Origin: Xanthobacteraceae bacterium
GTDB lineage: Bacteria; Pseudomonadota; Alphaproteobacteria; Rhizobiales; Xanthobacteraceae
NCBI GenBank assembly: GCA_030043335.1
Contig: JASHXX010000485.1
Coordinates: 1-5,881 of the forward strand
Reading direction: 5' to 3'
Length of the DNA stretch: 5,881 bases
Part shown: positions 1-5,881 of the stretch, piece after piece
How positions within the stretch are numbered: position 1 is the stretch's first letter
Layout: each line of letters begins with the position of its first letter
Position numbers and translations under genes: made by a program
Notes under the pieces: model-generated
Database searches by the model: none
Told to the model about the DNA's origin: nothing
Seen by the model: only the letters and a program-made list of their open reading frames with translations

Positions 1-546
1 GCCGGCATGGGCTCGAAGGGCATCGTCGCATCGTCGGCCGCTATGGGCGTCCTCCTGCAGCAAGGCATCGGCGACACGATCCGCATCTCGCTCACGCCGG
101 AGCCGAACGGCGACCGCACGCTCGAAGTGAAAGTCGCGCAGGAGCTGTTGCAGACCCTGGGCCTGCGCACCTTCGTGCCACTCGTCGCCGCCTGCCCCGG
201 CTGCGGCCGCACCACTTCCACCACCTTCCAGGAGCTGGCGGCAAAGATTCAAAATTTCATCCGCGACTCGATGCCGGAGTGGAAGACGCGCTATCCCGGC
301 GTCGAAGGCCTCAACGTCGCGGTGATGGGCTGCATCGTCAACGGCCCCGGCGAATCCAAGCACGCCGACATCGGCATCTCGTTGCCCGGCACCGGCGAGC
401 AACCGACGGCGCCGGTGTTCATCGACGGCAAGAAGGCTATGACGTTGCGCGGCCCGGCGCTCGCCGCCGATTTTCAGAAGATCGTGGTCGACTACATCGA
501 GCGGCGGTTTGGCTCGGGCGGCGCGGGAAGGACTGCGGCGGAGTAG
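1..546 (+). CDS. ispG: 4-hydroxy-3-methylbut-2-enyl diphosphate synthase (IspG/GcpE), 3' part only
   Basis: This is the C-terminal part of IspG, the cytoplasmic [4Fe-4S] enzyme that converts ME-cPP into HMBPP in the MEP isoprenoid pathway. The reading frame is open from base 1, so the gene starts outside the window; the ATG at 7 is an internal methionine, not a start. The cluster-binding region is complete. A CPGCGR motif supplies two cysteines (codons at 193 and 202). [12 protein letters not shown] motif supplies the third cysteine (codon at 331) and the glutamate (codon at 352) that corresponds to the unusual fourth ligand of the family. After this the protein runs about 60 residues and ends in a Gly/Ala-rich tail with TAG at 544. 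The next gene is on the same strand. No terminator hairpin is visible after the stop. Identification is very secure from these motifs. Confidence 0.96.
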   Translation, partial: AGMGSKGIVASSAAMGVLLQQGIGDTIRISLTPEPNGDRTLEVKVAQELLQTLGLRTFVPLVAACPGCGRTTSTTFQELAAKIQNFIRDSMPEWKTRYPGVEGLNVAVMGCIVNGPGESKHADIGISLPGTGEQPTAPVFIDGKKAMTLRGPALAADFQKIVVDYIERRFGSGGAGRTAAE

Positions 547-561
547 AACGAACGGCGCATC

Positions 562-627
562 ATGCGGCTCGTCTCCTCGAAGATGACGTAGCGCGTCTTC
601 CCCGTAATCTGGTTTGGCTTCCCGGTT
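562..627 (+). other. Probable detached 5' end of the following membrane-protein gene (in-frame TAG)
   Basis: In the same frame as the next gene, an ATG at 562 opens a short stretch reading MRLVSSKMT. It is stopped by TAG at 589-591, and then reads RVFPVIWFGFPV directly into the annotated protein. The residues after the stop are strongly hydrophobic and aromatic, as expected for the first half of a membrane helix. No ATG, GTG or TTG lies in frame between 592 and 627. The simplest reading is that this DNA once encoded, or in relatives still encodes, the N-terminus of the downstream protein. This is inference; a sequencing error at the TAG is an equal possibility. No strong ribosome binding site precedes the ATG; the nearest purine run is GGAG, about 18 nt upstream. 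Confidence 0.5.
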
Positions 628-1020
628 GTGTTCATAGGCGTTTCCCTGTTTTCGGGTGCCGCGCGGAACGCAGCCTCGCTGGCTCCGGTTCTGATCGTGC
701 CGGCGCTCATGATCGCCTTCGGCTACTTCATCATGAAGAAGCTCGTCTTCGACCTTGTCGACGAGGTCTGGGACGACGGCAACTCGCTGGTGGTGAAAAA
801 TCGCGGCCAGCAACAGCGCGTCGCGTTGAGCGACATCAAGAACGTGAACTACTCGCCGTTCGTGAATCCGCCCCGCGTGACGCTGGCGTTGCGGCGGCCG
901 ACCGTCTTTGGCGATCAAATCACGTTCGGCGCGCCGGTAACTTTGGTGCCGTTTTCAACGAGTCCGGTCATTGCTGATTTGATCGAACGGGTCGATCTAG
1001 CGCGCCGCACGCACGGTTGA
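628..1020 (+). CDS. Hypothetical small membrane protein, possibly N-terminally truncated
   Basis: I do not recognise this gene. The frame from a GTG at 628 gives 130 residues. Residues about 1-12 are the remaining half of a hydrophobic segment. Residues about 20-40 (LAPVLIVPALMIAFGYFIMKK) form a clear membrane helix followed by lysines, suggesting the rest is cytoplasmic. The remaining ~90 residues are soluble, with a beta-rich pattern (SLVVKNRGQQQRVALSDIKNV, then PPRVTLALRRP). That pattern resembles small bacterial PH-like membrane-associated domains, a weak similarity by eye. The GTG is the first possible start after an in-frame TAG at 589, lacks a convincing ribosome binding site and cuts the first helix in half, so the gene may be a pseudogene or carry an error upstream. 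It lies 81 nt after ispG and converges on parB with 8 nt between stop codons. Confidence 0.6.
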   Translation: MFIGVSLFSGAARNAASLAPVLIVPALMIAFGYFIMKKLVFDLVDEVWDDGNSLVVKNRGQQQRVALSDIKNVNYSPFVNPPRVTLALRRPTVFGDQITFGAPVTLVPFSTSPVIADLIERVDLARRTHG

Positions 1021-1028
1021 CGGTCCGC

Positions 1029-1910
1029 TCAATGCCGCTTTTCCAATCGGTGTAGCACGTCGTCGAGCTGATCGAGGCTGCGATAGCGGATGCTCAGCGT
1101 GCCGCCGCTGCGGCCACGATCGCTCAGGGTGACGGCCAATCCAAGCGCATCGGAGAGGCGTTTCTCTAGCGCCTGGGTATCGGCGCTCTTTGATCCCTTC
1201 CGGGCGCGGCCGTTTGCTTGTCTCTTCCCATGCACCCGCTCGCGCGCCATCGCCTCGACCTGGCGGACGTTGAGATCGCGGGCGACGATCTCATCGGCGA
1301 GCTCTTCGGCGTTGGGCGCGCCGACCAGCATGCGGGCATGCCCGGCATCGAGCTTGCCGGCGTGGATATGGGCCTTCACGGCGTCGGGCAGCTTCAGAAG
1401 GCGGAGCGTGTTGGCGACGTAGCTGCGGCTCTTGCCGACGATCCTGGCGATCTCTTCCTGGCTGTTGCCGAACTCCTCGACCAGGGCGCGATAGCCTTCC
1501 GCCTCCTCGAGCGGATTGAGATCGGCGCGCTGGACGTTCTCGATAATGGCGAGCTGCAGCGCCTCGGCATCGGTCGCCTCGACGACAATGACCGGTACCT
1601 CGTGCAGGCCGGCGCGTTGCGCCGCGCGCCAGCGCCGCTCGCCGGCGATGATCTCGTGACCGCCGCCGCCTCCAGAAGCCGGCCGTACCACGATCGGTTG
1701 GATGATGCCGCGCTCGCGCAGCGACGCGGTCAGCTCGTCGAGCTCGGTATCGGAGAATGCGCGCCGCGGGTTGCGCGCGTTTGGCCGCAGCGAACTCGTG
1801 GCCAACCGTCGCTGGCCGCGCTGGCGTTCGAGAACGCTGTCGGCGCGGACGTCGCCGGTCAAGGCGGCGAGGCCGCGTCCCAGCCGTGATCGCTGCGCCT
1901 CCTCGGCCAT
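1029..1910 (-). CDS. parB: Chromosome partitioning protein ParB (CTP-dependent DNA clamp)
   Basis: ParB binds parS, closes into a sliding clamp with CTP and stimulates the ParA ATPase to move the origin region. From the ATG at 1910 it is 293 residues, normal for chromosomal ParB. In order: the N-terminal ParA-activating motif RLGRGLAAL (9-17); CTP-binding motifs GIIQPIVVRP (68-77), GERRWRA (90-96) and ENVQRADLNPLEEA (124-137); a helix-turn-helix (about 150-175, NSQEEIARIVGKSRSYVANT) for parS recognition, followed by GHAR (190-193); a basic low-complexity linker; and a C-terminal dimerisation domain ending LHRLEKRH. The frame extends upstream to GTG codons at 1946 and 1943 and an ATG at 1937. 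I chose 1910 because it puts the conserved MAEE..RSRLGRGL at the N-terminus; ribosome binding sites are weak at all candidates. parA lies directly upstream and the cognate parS sites are in this window. Confidence 0.95.
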   Translation of the reverse strand: MAEEAQRSRLGRGLAALTGDVRADSVLERQRGQRRLATSSLRPNARNPRRAFSDTELDELTASLRERGIIQPIVVRPASGGGGGHEIIAGERRWRAAQRAGLHEVPVIVVEATDAEALQLAIIENVQRADLNPLEEAEGYRALVEEFGNSQEEIARIVGKSRSYVANTLRLLKLPDAVKAHIHAGKLDAGHARMLVGAPNAEELADEIVARDLNVRQVEAMARERVHGKRQANGRARKGSKSADTQALEKRLSDALGLAVTLSDRGRSGGTLSIRYRSLDQLDDVLHRLEKRH

Positions 1911-1999
1911 CGCCGGTTTTCCCGAACTCTGCGCCATCCCCACCACCCGTGTTCTGTTCAGTCAGCGCTCGGCGCGACCGCCCCCGTGAATTTATTTGC

Positions 2000-2884
2000 T
2001 TATCCGGCGCACAGTGCCTTTTCGCGCTGGATCACTTCGGTCGCGAGCCGCAGATAGGCCTCGCTGCCGCTGCATTTGAGATCGTAGACCAGCACCGGCT
2101 TGCCGTAGGACGGCGCCTCGGACACCCGTACATTGCGCGGAATGATCGTATCGTAGACCTTGGGCCCCATGAACTGGCGCACATCGGCGACGACCTGGCC
2201 CGACAGATTGTTGCGCGAATCGTACATTGTGAGCACCACGCCGTGGATCGCGAGATCCGGGTTGAGCTGTGCCCGCACGGTCTCGACGGTCTTGAGGAGT
2301 TGCGACAGGCCCTCGAGCGCGAAGAACTCGCACTGCAGCGGAACCAGAATGGCATGCGCCGCGGCCATAGCATTGACGGTGAGTAGATTGAGCGATGGCG
2401 GACAGTCGATGAGGACATAGCTGAAATTCGCGCCGTCGGGAGTCGGCCCGGCAAGCGACGCGAGCGCGTGGCGCAGGCGGTAGGAGCGATCCGGCGCGTC
2501 GCCGACCTCGAGCTCGAGACCGGCAAGGTCGAGAGTCGAAGGCGCAAGATGCAGGCGCGGCACTGCGGTCGCGACGATGGCGTCGCGCAGCGGCACCTCG
2601 CCGATCATCACCTCGTAGGTCGAATGGCGGCGGTCGCGCCGGTCGAGGCCGAGACCGGTCGAGGCATTGCCCTGGGGATCGAGATCGATGATCAGAACAT
2701 CTTCGCCGATCGCCGCGAGCGCTGTGCCGAGATTGATTGCGGTCGTAGTCTTGCCGACGCCGCCCTTCTGATTGGCGATGGCGAGCATGCGCGGCGGTCT
2801 CGGCGGCCCCGCCTCGGTCTTGCTGTATAGCTTCGCCAGCTCGGGCAAAGCGCATTCCTGTGTAGATGATGACGCGTCGCTCAT
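2000..2884 (-). CDS. parA: Chromosome partitioning ATPase ParA (Soj family)
   Basis: ParA is the nucleoid-bound ATPase that positions ParB-parS complexes. The 294-residue protein has the deviant Walker A box KGGVGKT (40-46) with signature lysine K40, the A' motif LIIDLDPQGN (64-73) and Walker B VLIDCPPS (157-164). The C-terminal part contains PRNVRVSEAPSYGKPV, typical of chromosomal Soj/ParA. About 32 residues precede the conserved MLAIANQKGG; a methionine at residue 33 (codon at 2788) would give a shorter form, but short N-terminal extensions are usual in alphaproteobacterial ParA and the ATG at 2884 is the first start after an AT-rich intergenic stretch. There is no DNA-binding N-terminal domain like that of plasmid P1-type ParA. 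parB follows after 53-89 nt depending on its start, so the two are probably co-transcribed. Confidence 0.96.
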   Translation of the reverse strand: MSDASSSTQECALPELAKLYSKTEAGPPRPPRMLAIANQKGGVGKTTTAINLGTALAAIGEDVLIIDLDPQGNASTGLGLDRRDRRHSTYEVMIGEVPLRDAIVATAVPRLHLAPSTLDLAGLELEVGDAPDRSYRLRHALASLAGPTPDGANFSYVLIDCPPSLNLLTVNAMAAAHAILVPLQCEFFALEGLSQLLKTVETVRAQLNPDLAIHGVVLTMYDSRNNLSGQVVADVRQFMGPKVYDTIIPRNVRVSEAPSYGKPVLVYDLKCSGSEAYLRLATEVIQREKALCAG

Positions 2885-2903
2885 TGCCGCGACCCCACTC
2901 AGC

Positions 2904-2942
2904 TACCGTTACTTATGCTTACCAAAACGTGACTAAGTTCAA
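2904..2942 (-). promoter_or_regulatory. Possible promoter for parA-parB in an AT-rich intergenic stretch
   Basis: The 54-nt gap between rsmG and parA is distinctly richer in A and T than its surroundings. On the minus strand, TTGAAC (2942-2937, overlapping the rsmG stop) resembles a -35 box, and CATAAG (2917-2912) is a four-of-six -10 box. The 19-nt spacing is longer than ideal, so the match is weak. It suggests that parAB can be transcribed separately from mnmG-rsmG, which is inference. Confidence 0.3.
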
Positions 2943-3676
2943 TCGCGCGGCGGTCGAGATTCCGGTTCAAGACCGCGCAGGACGACGATTCGGGCCTTCG
3001 GATCAGTCCGACTCAGGGCGAGACTTGCTTGAATCTTCCAATATTTAGCAGCCTCGGTCAATTCAGACTCCACATCTTGGCCTTTGGGAAAGAGACCCCG
3101 CGCCCCGCTTTTCAACAGGGGAAAGGCGTAATCCAAAAGCTCGGCGAGCGGCGCCAACGCCCGCGCCGTTACCACTTCAGCGGCTGCCGGCGGCTTGCGC
3201 AGGAAGGCCTCGATTCTCTCTCCGTGCACGAGGGCGGGCGCACCGGTCACCCGCGCCGCTTCGCGCAGAAAGGCCGCCTTCTTCGCGTTGGCCTCGACGA
3301 GGTGCACTTGTGCGCCGGCCCGCTCCGCAAGCGCGCACGCGATCACTAAGCCGGGGAAGCCGCCACCCGAACCAAGATCGACCCAGCACTGCGCCTGCGG
3401 CGCGAGCGCGAGCAACTGGAGCGAATCGGCGATGTGGCGCGTCCAGATCTCCGGTTCGGTCGATAGCGCGATCAGATTGATCCGCCGCTGCCAAGTGAGA
3501 AGAACGGCGACAAAACGATCGAGGCGGTCCAATGTTTCACGTGAAACAGGCGTCAGCTCCAAGGCGCGGGCGCGATCGGCCGTGAGATCGATCGGGCGCA
3601 TCGCGGGCGCGGTTTGCGAACTCGCGCGGCCTCCTTCGCGTCGATGGCGAAGGCGCGGCCCCTTCTCCGCGATCAT
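2939..3676 (-). CDS. rsmG: 16S rRNA (guanine527-N7)-methyltransferase RsmG (GidB)
   Basis: RsmG uses S-adenosylmethionine to methylate N7 of G527 in the 530 loop of 16S rRNA. The protein has the family pattern: WQRRINLIA (63-71), [10 protein letters not shown] (81-90), the SAM-binding loop [12 protein letters not shown] (100-111), a second strand ending [16 protein letters not shown], then [10 protein letters not shown] and LFPKGQ. From the ATG at 3676 it is 245 residues, longer than the roughly 207 of E. coli. That ATG overlaps the mnmG stop as ATGA, suggesting translational coupling. A second ATG at 3601 (residue 26) would give a 220-residue protein closer to the family norm and drop a charged, unconserved leader; neither has a clear ribosome binding site. 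Residues 44-48 (VSRET) are encoded by a perfect parS site, a feature known for gidB in several bacteria. Confidence 0.94.
   Translation of the reverse strand: MIAEKGPRLRHRREGGRASSQTAPAMRPIDLTADRARALELTPVSRETLDRLDRFVAVLLTWQRRINLIALSTEPEIWTRHIADSLQLLALAPQAQCWVDLGSGGGFPGLVIACALAERAGAQVHLVEANAKKAAFLREAARVTGAPALVHGERIEAFLRKPPAAAEVVTARALAPLAELLDYAFPLLKSGARGLFPKGQDVESELTEAAKYWKIQASLALSRTDPKARIVVLRGLEPESRPPRD
3533..3548. promoter_or_regulatory. parS: parS centromere site inside rsmG
   Basis: The 16 bases TGTTTCACGTGAAACA are a perfect palindrome identical to the chromosomal parS consensus bound by ParB. The site lies within the rsmG reading frame, where it encodes VSRET with codons GTT TCA CGT GAA ACA, which are A/T-richer than the surrounding gene. 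It lies about 1.6 kb from the parB start, and a second identical site lies 2,123 bp away. ParB should load here and spread over neighbouring DNA. Confidence 0.96.
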
Positions 3677-5586
3677 GCCGCGCGGCCGCCGCGGCCGTCG
3701 CGCCCACCGCGCCCACCCTGCCCGCCGCCCTCCGGCATGTGGCCCTGCCGACGTAGATGCGCGACCAACAGCGTCAACGCGGCCGGCGTGATGCCGTCGA
3801 TACGGCCGGCTTGGCCGACGGTGCGGGGACGCTGGACCGCGAGCTTATGCCGGGCCTCGTTCGACAATCCCGGCAGCGCCGCGTAGTCGATGTCGTCGGG
3901 AAGAGCGAGGCTTTCATCGCGGCGATAGGATTCGACGTCCGCGGCCTGGCGCGTCAAATAGACGTCGTACTTCGCATCGATCTCAAGTTGCTCGGCGATC
4001 TTCGGCTCAAGCTCGCCGAAGCGCGGCCAGATCCGCTTGAGCTCGGCAACACCGATATCCGGATAGGACAACAGCTCGAAGGCCGAACGGCGCTGGCCAT
4101 CCTTGCGCAAGGCAAGGCCGTGCTGGGCCGCTTCGTTCGGCGTCAGCGTGAGTGCGCGCGCCATGCTACGCGCGGCCGCGAGTGCCGCCGCCTTGGTACG
4201 GTGTGCATCCGTGCGTTCGGTGCCGACGCAGCCGAGCGCGATGCCCTTGTCGGTGAGCCGCTGGTCGGCGTTATCGGCGCGCAGCGTCAACCGGTACTCG
4301 GCGCGAGACGTGAACATGCGATAGGGCTCGGTGACGCCGCGCGTCACCAGATCGTCGATCATGACCCCGAGATAGCCTTCCGCCCGATCGAACAGGATCG
4401 GCCCGCCGCCAGCCGCAAGCGCCGCCGCATTTAGCCCGGCAACGAGACCCTGGGCGGCCGCTTCCTCATAGCCGGTGGTGCCGTTGATCTGCCCGGCAAG
4501 GAAGAGGCCAGGCACCCGCCTGGTCTCCAGCGACGCGCGAAGCTCGCGCGGATCGACGTGGTCATACTCGATGGCGTAGCCCGGCCGCAGCATCCGCGCG
4601 CGCTCAAGCCCGGGAATCGAGGCGACGAGCGCGCGCTGCACCTCCTCCGGCAACGAGGTCGAGATACCGTTCGGATAGACAGTCGTGTCGTCGAGGCCTT
4701 CGGGCTCAAGAAAAATCTGGTGTCCGTCGCGCTCGCCGAAGCGAACGATCTTGTCCTCGATCGAGGGGCAATAGCGCGGCCCGCGGCTCTTGATCTGGCC
4801 GGAATACATCGGCGAGCGGTGCACATTGTCGCGGATAACGGCGTGCGTCGCCGCCGTCGTGCGCGTGATTGCGCACGCAATCTGCGGGTTGGCGATACGG
4901 TCGGTCAGCACCGAGAACGGCTCGGGCGGATCATCGCCAGGCTGCGGCTCCAGCGCCGGCCAGTCGATGGTGGCGCCGTCGAGCCGGGGCGGGGTTCCGG
5001 TCTTAAGCCGTCCGAGCGCAAAGCCGGTGCGCTCCAGCGTGGCGGAAAGACCAATCGCGGGCGCCTCCCCTACCCGGCCGGCGGGAATCTGCTTCTCGCC
5101 GATGTGAATGAGGCCGCGCAGAAACGTGCCGGTAGTCAGCACAACCGCGCCCGCCGCGAACGCGCGACCGTCGGTCAGCCGCACACCCGTCACGTGCGTG
5201 TCCGCAAGCAAATCGTCCACCTCGCCTTCGATCACCGCCAGGTTCGCCGTTGATCGGATCGCTTGCTGCATAGCCGCGGCATAAAGCCTCCGGTCAGCCT
5301 GGGCGCGCGGGCCGCGCACGGCCGGGCCCTTGCGACGGTTGAGGACGCGGAACTGGATCCCGCCCATGTCCGCCACCCGTCCCATCAGCCCGTCGAGCGC
5401 GTCGATCTCGCGCACGAGATGACCCTTTCCTAGTCCGCCGATTGAGGGATTGCACGACATCGCCCCGACGGTCGCGAACCGATGGGTGATGAGCGCGGTG
5501 CGCGCGCCCATGCGGGCGGCTGCGGCGGCCGCCTCGCAGCCGGCATGGCCGCCACCGACGACAATCACATCAAAGCGGGCGTCCAT
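3673..5586 (-). CDS. mnmG: tRNA uridine 5-carboxymethylaminomethyl modification enzyme MnmG (GidA)
   Basis: MnmG is the FAD- and NADH-dependent partner of MnmE; the complex installs (carboxymethyl)aminomethyl groups at wobble uridine 34 of certain tRNAs, using methylenetetrahydrofolate. The 637 residues match family length (629 in E. coli). Visible are the FAD dinucleotide-binding motif [14 protein letters not shown] (7-20), the family signature [18 protein letters not shown] with Cys45, the [13 protein letters not shown] segment, the second signature [12 protein letters not shown] with conserved Cys273, and [12 protein letters not shown] near the FAD site, followed by the helical C-terminal domain that contacts MnmE and tRNA. 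After [13 protein letters not shown] the protein ends in an unusual 18-residue Gly/Arg-rich tail (620-637). Its stop overlaps the rsmG ATG by 4 nt. mnmE lies upstream on the same strand, separated by 139 nt with a parS site and a candidate promoter. Confidence 0.97.
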   Translation of the reverse strand: MDARFDVIVVGGGHAGCEAAAAAARMGARTALITHRFATVGAMSCNPSIGGLGKGHLVREIDALDGLMGRVADMGGIQFRVLNRRKGPAVRGPRAQADRRLYAAAMQQAIRSTANLAVIEGEVDDLLADTHVTGVRLTDGRAFAAGAVVLTTGTFLRGLIHIGEKQIPAGRVGEAPAIGLSATLERTGFALGRLKTGTPPRLDGATIDWPALEPQPGDDPPEPFSVLTDRIANPQIACAITRTTAATHAVIRDNVHRSPMYSGQIKSRGPRYCPSIEDKIVRFGERDGHQIFLEPEGLDDTTVYPNGISTSLPEEVQRALVASIPGLERARMLRPGYAIEYDHVDPRELRASLETRRVPGLFLAGQINGTTGYEEAAAQGLVAGLNAAALAAGGGPILFDRAEGYLGVMIDDLVTRGVTEPYRMFTSRAEYRLTLRADNADQRLTDKGIALGCVGTERTDAHRTKAAALAAARSMARALTLTPNEAAQHGLALRKDGQRRSAFELLSYPDIGVAELKRIWPRFGELEPKIAEQLEIDAKYDVYLTRQAADVESYRRDESLALPDDIDYAALPGLSNEARHKLAVQRPRTVGQAGRIDGITPAALTLLVAHLRRQGHMPEGGGQGGRGGRDGRGGRAA

Positions 5587-5608
5587 TGCGTGGTCTCTGG
5601 AGCGGCGC

Positions 5609-5620
5609 CGGTTCTAACCG
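5609..5620. repeat. Short inverted repeat overlapping the putative mnmG -10 box
   Basis: CGGTT-CT-AACCG is a perfect inverted repeat with 5-bp arms and a 2-bp centre. It covers most of the putative -10 element of mnmG, so it could be an operator, but arms this short can easily occur by chance. Confidence 0.3.
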
Positions 5621-5639
5621 AGCCTCTGTCGGGGGTCAA
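5611..5639 (-). promoter_or_regulatory. Candidate sigma70-type promoter for mnmG
   Basis: On the minus strand, TTGACC (5639-5634, five of six to TTGACA) is followed after exactly 17 nt by TAGAAC (5616-5611, four of six to TATAAT). A transcript starting about 7 nt further on would have a leader of roughly 18 nt before the mnmG ATG. Its -35 box is 16 nt from the edge of the upstream parS site. This is the best promoter-like match I found in the mnmE-mnmG gap, and it suggests mnmG-rsmG can be expressed independently of mnmE. Confidence 0.42.
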
Positions 5640-5655
5640 AATTCCCGTATGGCTC

Positions 5656-5671
5656 TGTTTCACGTGAAACA
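5656..5671. promoter_or_regulatory. parS: parS centromere site between mnmE and mnmG
   Basis: This is a second perfect TGTTTCACGTGAAACA palindrome, identical in all 16 positions to the copy in rsmG. It is intergenic, 70 nt upstream of the mnmG start and just upstream of the candidate mnmG promoter. As an intergenic site it carries no coding constraint, so its perfect conservation points to a real ParB loading site. Confidence 0.96.
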
Positions 5672-5687
5672 TCAGCCCACCTTACTG

Positions 5688-5732
5688 CTAACCAATCATT
5701 AACCAATTCCGTTTCCGTTAACCAATCATTTA
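5688..5732. repeat. AT-rich TAACCAATCATT direct repeats resembling CtrA boxes
   Basis: The 12-mer TAACCAATCATT occurs at 5689-5700 and again at 5719-5730, with a shorter TAACCAAT copy at 5700-5707. The two full copies sit in CTAA-N7-TTAA (5688-5702) and TTAA-N7-TTTA (5718-5732), each one base away from the CtrA consensus TTAA-N7-TTAA, and both share the same spacer CCAATCA. The right copy runs into the mnmE stop and last codons. CtrA is the alphaproteobacterial cell-cycle regulator; its binding here is inference. Confidence 0.5.
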
Positions 5733-5881
5733 CCGATGCAGAAATCGCGGAAGATCACGTCGAGGAGATCTTCGACATCGACTCTCCCGGTCAGACGGCC
5801 GAGCGTTGTCGCCGCCGCGCGCAACTCCTCGGCAATCAGCTCCTCGCGCCCGCCGCTCTCCCCCTCGGCCAATGCCCGATC
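5726..5881 (-). CDS. mnmE: tRNA modification GTPase MnmE (TrmE), C-terminal 51 codons
   Basis: Only the end of the gene is inside the window; it continues past 5881. The 51 codons end in [18 protein letters not shown] followed by TGA (5728-5726). The terminal F-C-I-G-K is diagnostic for MnmE: the cysteine (codon at 5740-5738) is the conserved and functionally important residue of the C-terminal motif. The preceding part, [20 protein letters not shown], is the last long helix of the helical domain. MnmE is the K+-activated GTPase that works with MnmG on wobble uridine 34 of tRNA. The GTPase domain lies outside the window. No terminator hairpin follows the stop, so readthrough into mnmG is possible. 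Confidence 0.95.
   Translation of the reverse strand, partial: DRALAEGESGGREELIAEELRAAATTLGRLTGRVDVEDLLDVIFRDFCIGK

Noticed and set aside
492..710. Minus-strand 72-codon frame antisense to the ispG end and the small gene's 5' region
   Set aside because: No recognisable domain. The sense strand gives a membrane helix in the same region, which is the better explanation.
279..977. Plus-strand open frame of 232 codons across the end of ispG and the small gene
   Set aside because: Its translation is Arg-rich low-complexity sequence and it overlaps ispG, which has intact motifs, in another frame.
1218..1889. Long plus-strand open frame (223 codons) opposite parB
   Set aside because: It is fully antisense to parB, whose motifs are unmistakable. 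Long antisense frames are expected in GC-rich coding DNA, and the translation has no recognisable domain.
1947..1999. Terminator or attenuator between parA and parB
   Set aside because: I found no stable hairpin followed by a T-run on the minus strand; the gap is short and fits a co-transcribed pair.
1999..2007. DnaA-box-like TTATCC at the parA stop codon
   Set aside because: Only the first six of nine bases of TTATCCACA match, it overlaps coding sequence and there is no companion box, so there is no support for an origin here.
2921..2936. Degenerate parS-like CACGT in the rsmG-parA gap
   Set aside because: Only about 7 of 16 positions match and the right half of the palindrome is absent.
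5186..5201. CACGTG core inside mnmG as a third parS
   Set aside because: Only the six-base core and one flanking base match; 7 of 16 positions agree with parS, far from the two perfect copies.
4558..5253. Long plus-strand open frame (231 codons) opposite mnmG, and a similar one at 3757-4434
   Set aside because: Both are shadows of mnmG in high-GC sequence, Arg/Ala/Gly-rich with no domain pattern or ribosome binding site.

Overview
The window is GC-rich chromosomal DNA from an alphaproteobacterium, most likely in the Rhizobiales (Hyphomicrobiales). The evidence is gene order (mnmE-mnmG-rsmG-parA-parB, all on the minus strand), the style of the ParA and ParB proteins, and two perfect copies of the chromosomal parS palindrome TGTTTCACGTGAAACA. 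This arrangement is typical of the origin-proximal segregation region. No replication origin itself can be seen here.

Layout, left to right. Positions 1-546 (+) hold the 3' part of ispG (isoprenoid precursor synthesis, MEP pathway) with its iron-sulfur ligands. Next, up to 1020 (+), is a small membrane-protein gene whose 5' end looks damaged: an in-frame TAG at 589 separates an upstream ATG-led stretch from the rest. It converges on parB with only 8 nt between the stop codons. On the minus strand follow parB (1029-1910, or up to 1946), parA (2000-2884), rsmG (2939-3676), mnmG (3673-5586) and the last 51 codons of mnmE (5726-5881). mnmG and rsmG overlap by 4 nt (ATGA). The 139-nt gap between mnmE and mnmG holds a parS site, a candidate sigma70-type promoter for mnmG, and AT-rich TAACCAAT repeats that resemble CtrA boxes. 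No stretch over 300 nt lacks a gene.

Functionally there are two linked groups. MnmE and MnmG together modify the wobble uridine of certain tRNAs, and RsmG methylates 16S rRNA. ParA and ParB, with parS as the loading site, segregate the origin region. One parS lies inside rsmG and dictates five of its codons; the other lies just upstream of the probable mnmG promoter.

I see no clear undescribed system, mobile element, CRISPR array or RNA gene. The points most worth a second look are the parS sites and their placement, the CtrA-like repeats, the interrupted small gene, a GANTC cluster in the 3' end of rsmG just upstream of parA, and the Gly/Arg-rich tail of MnmG.
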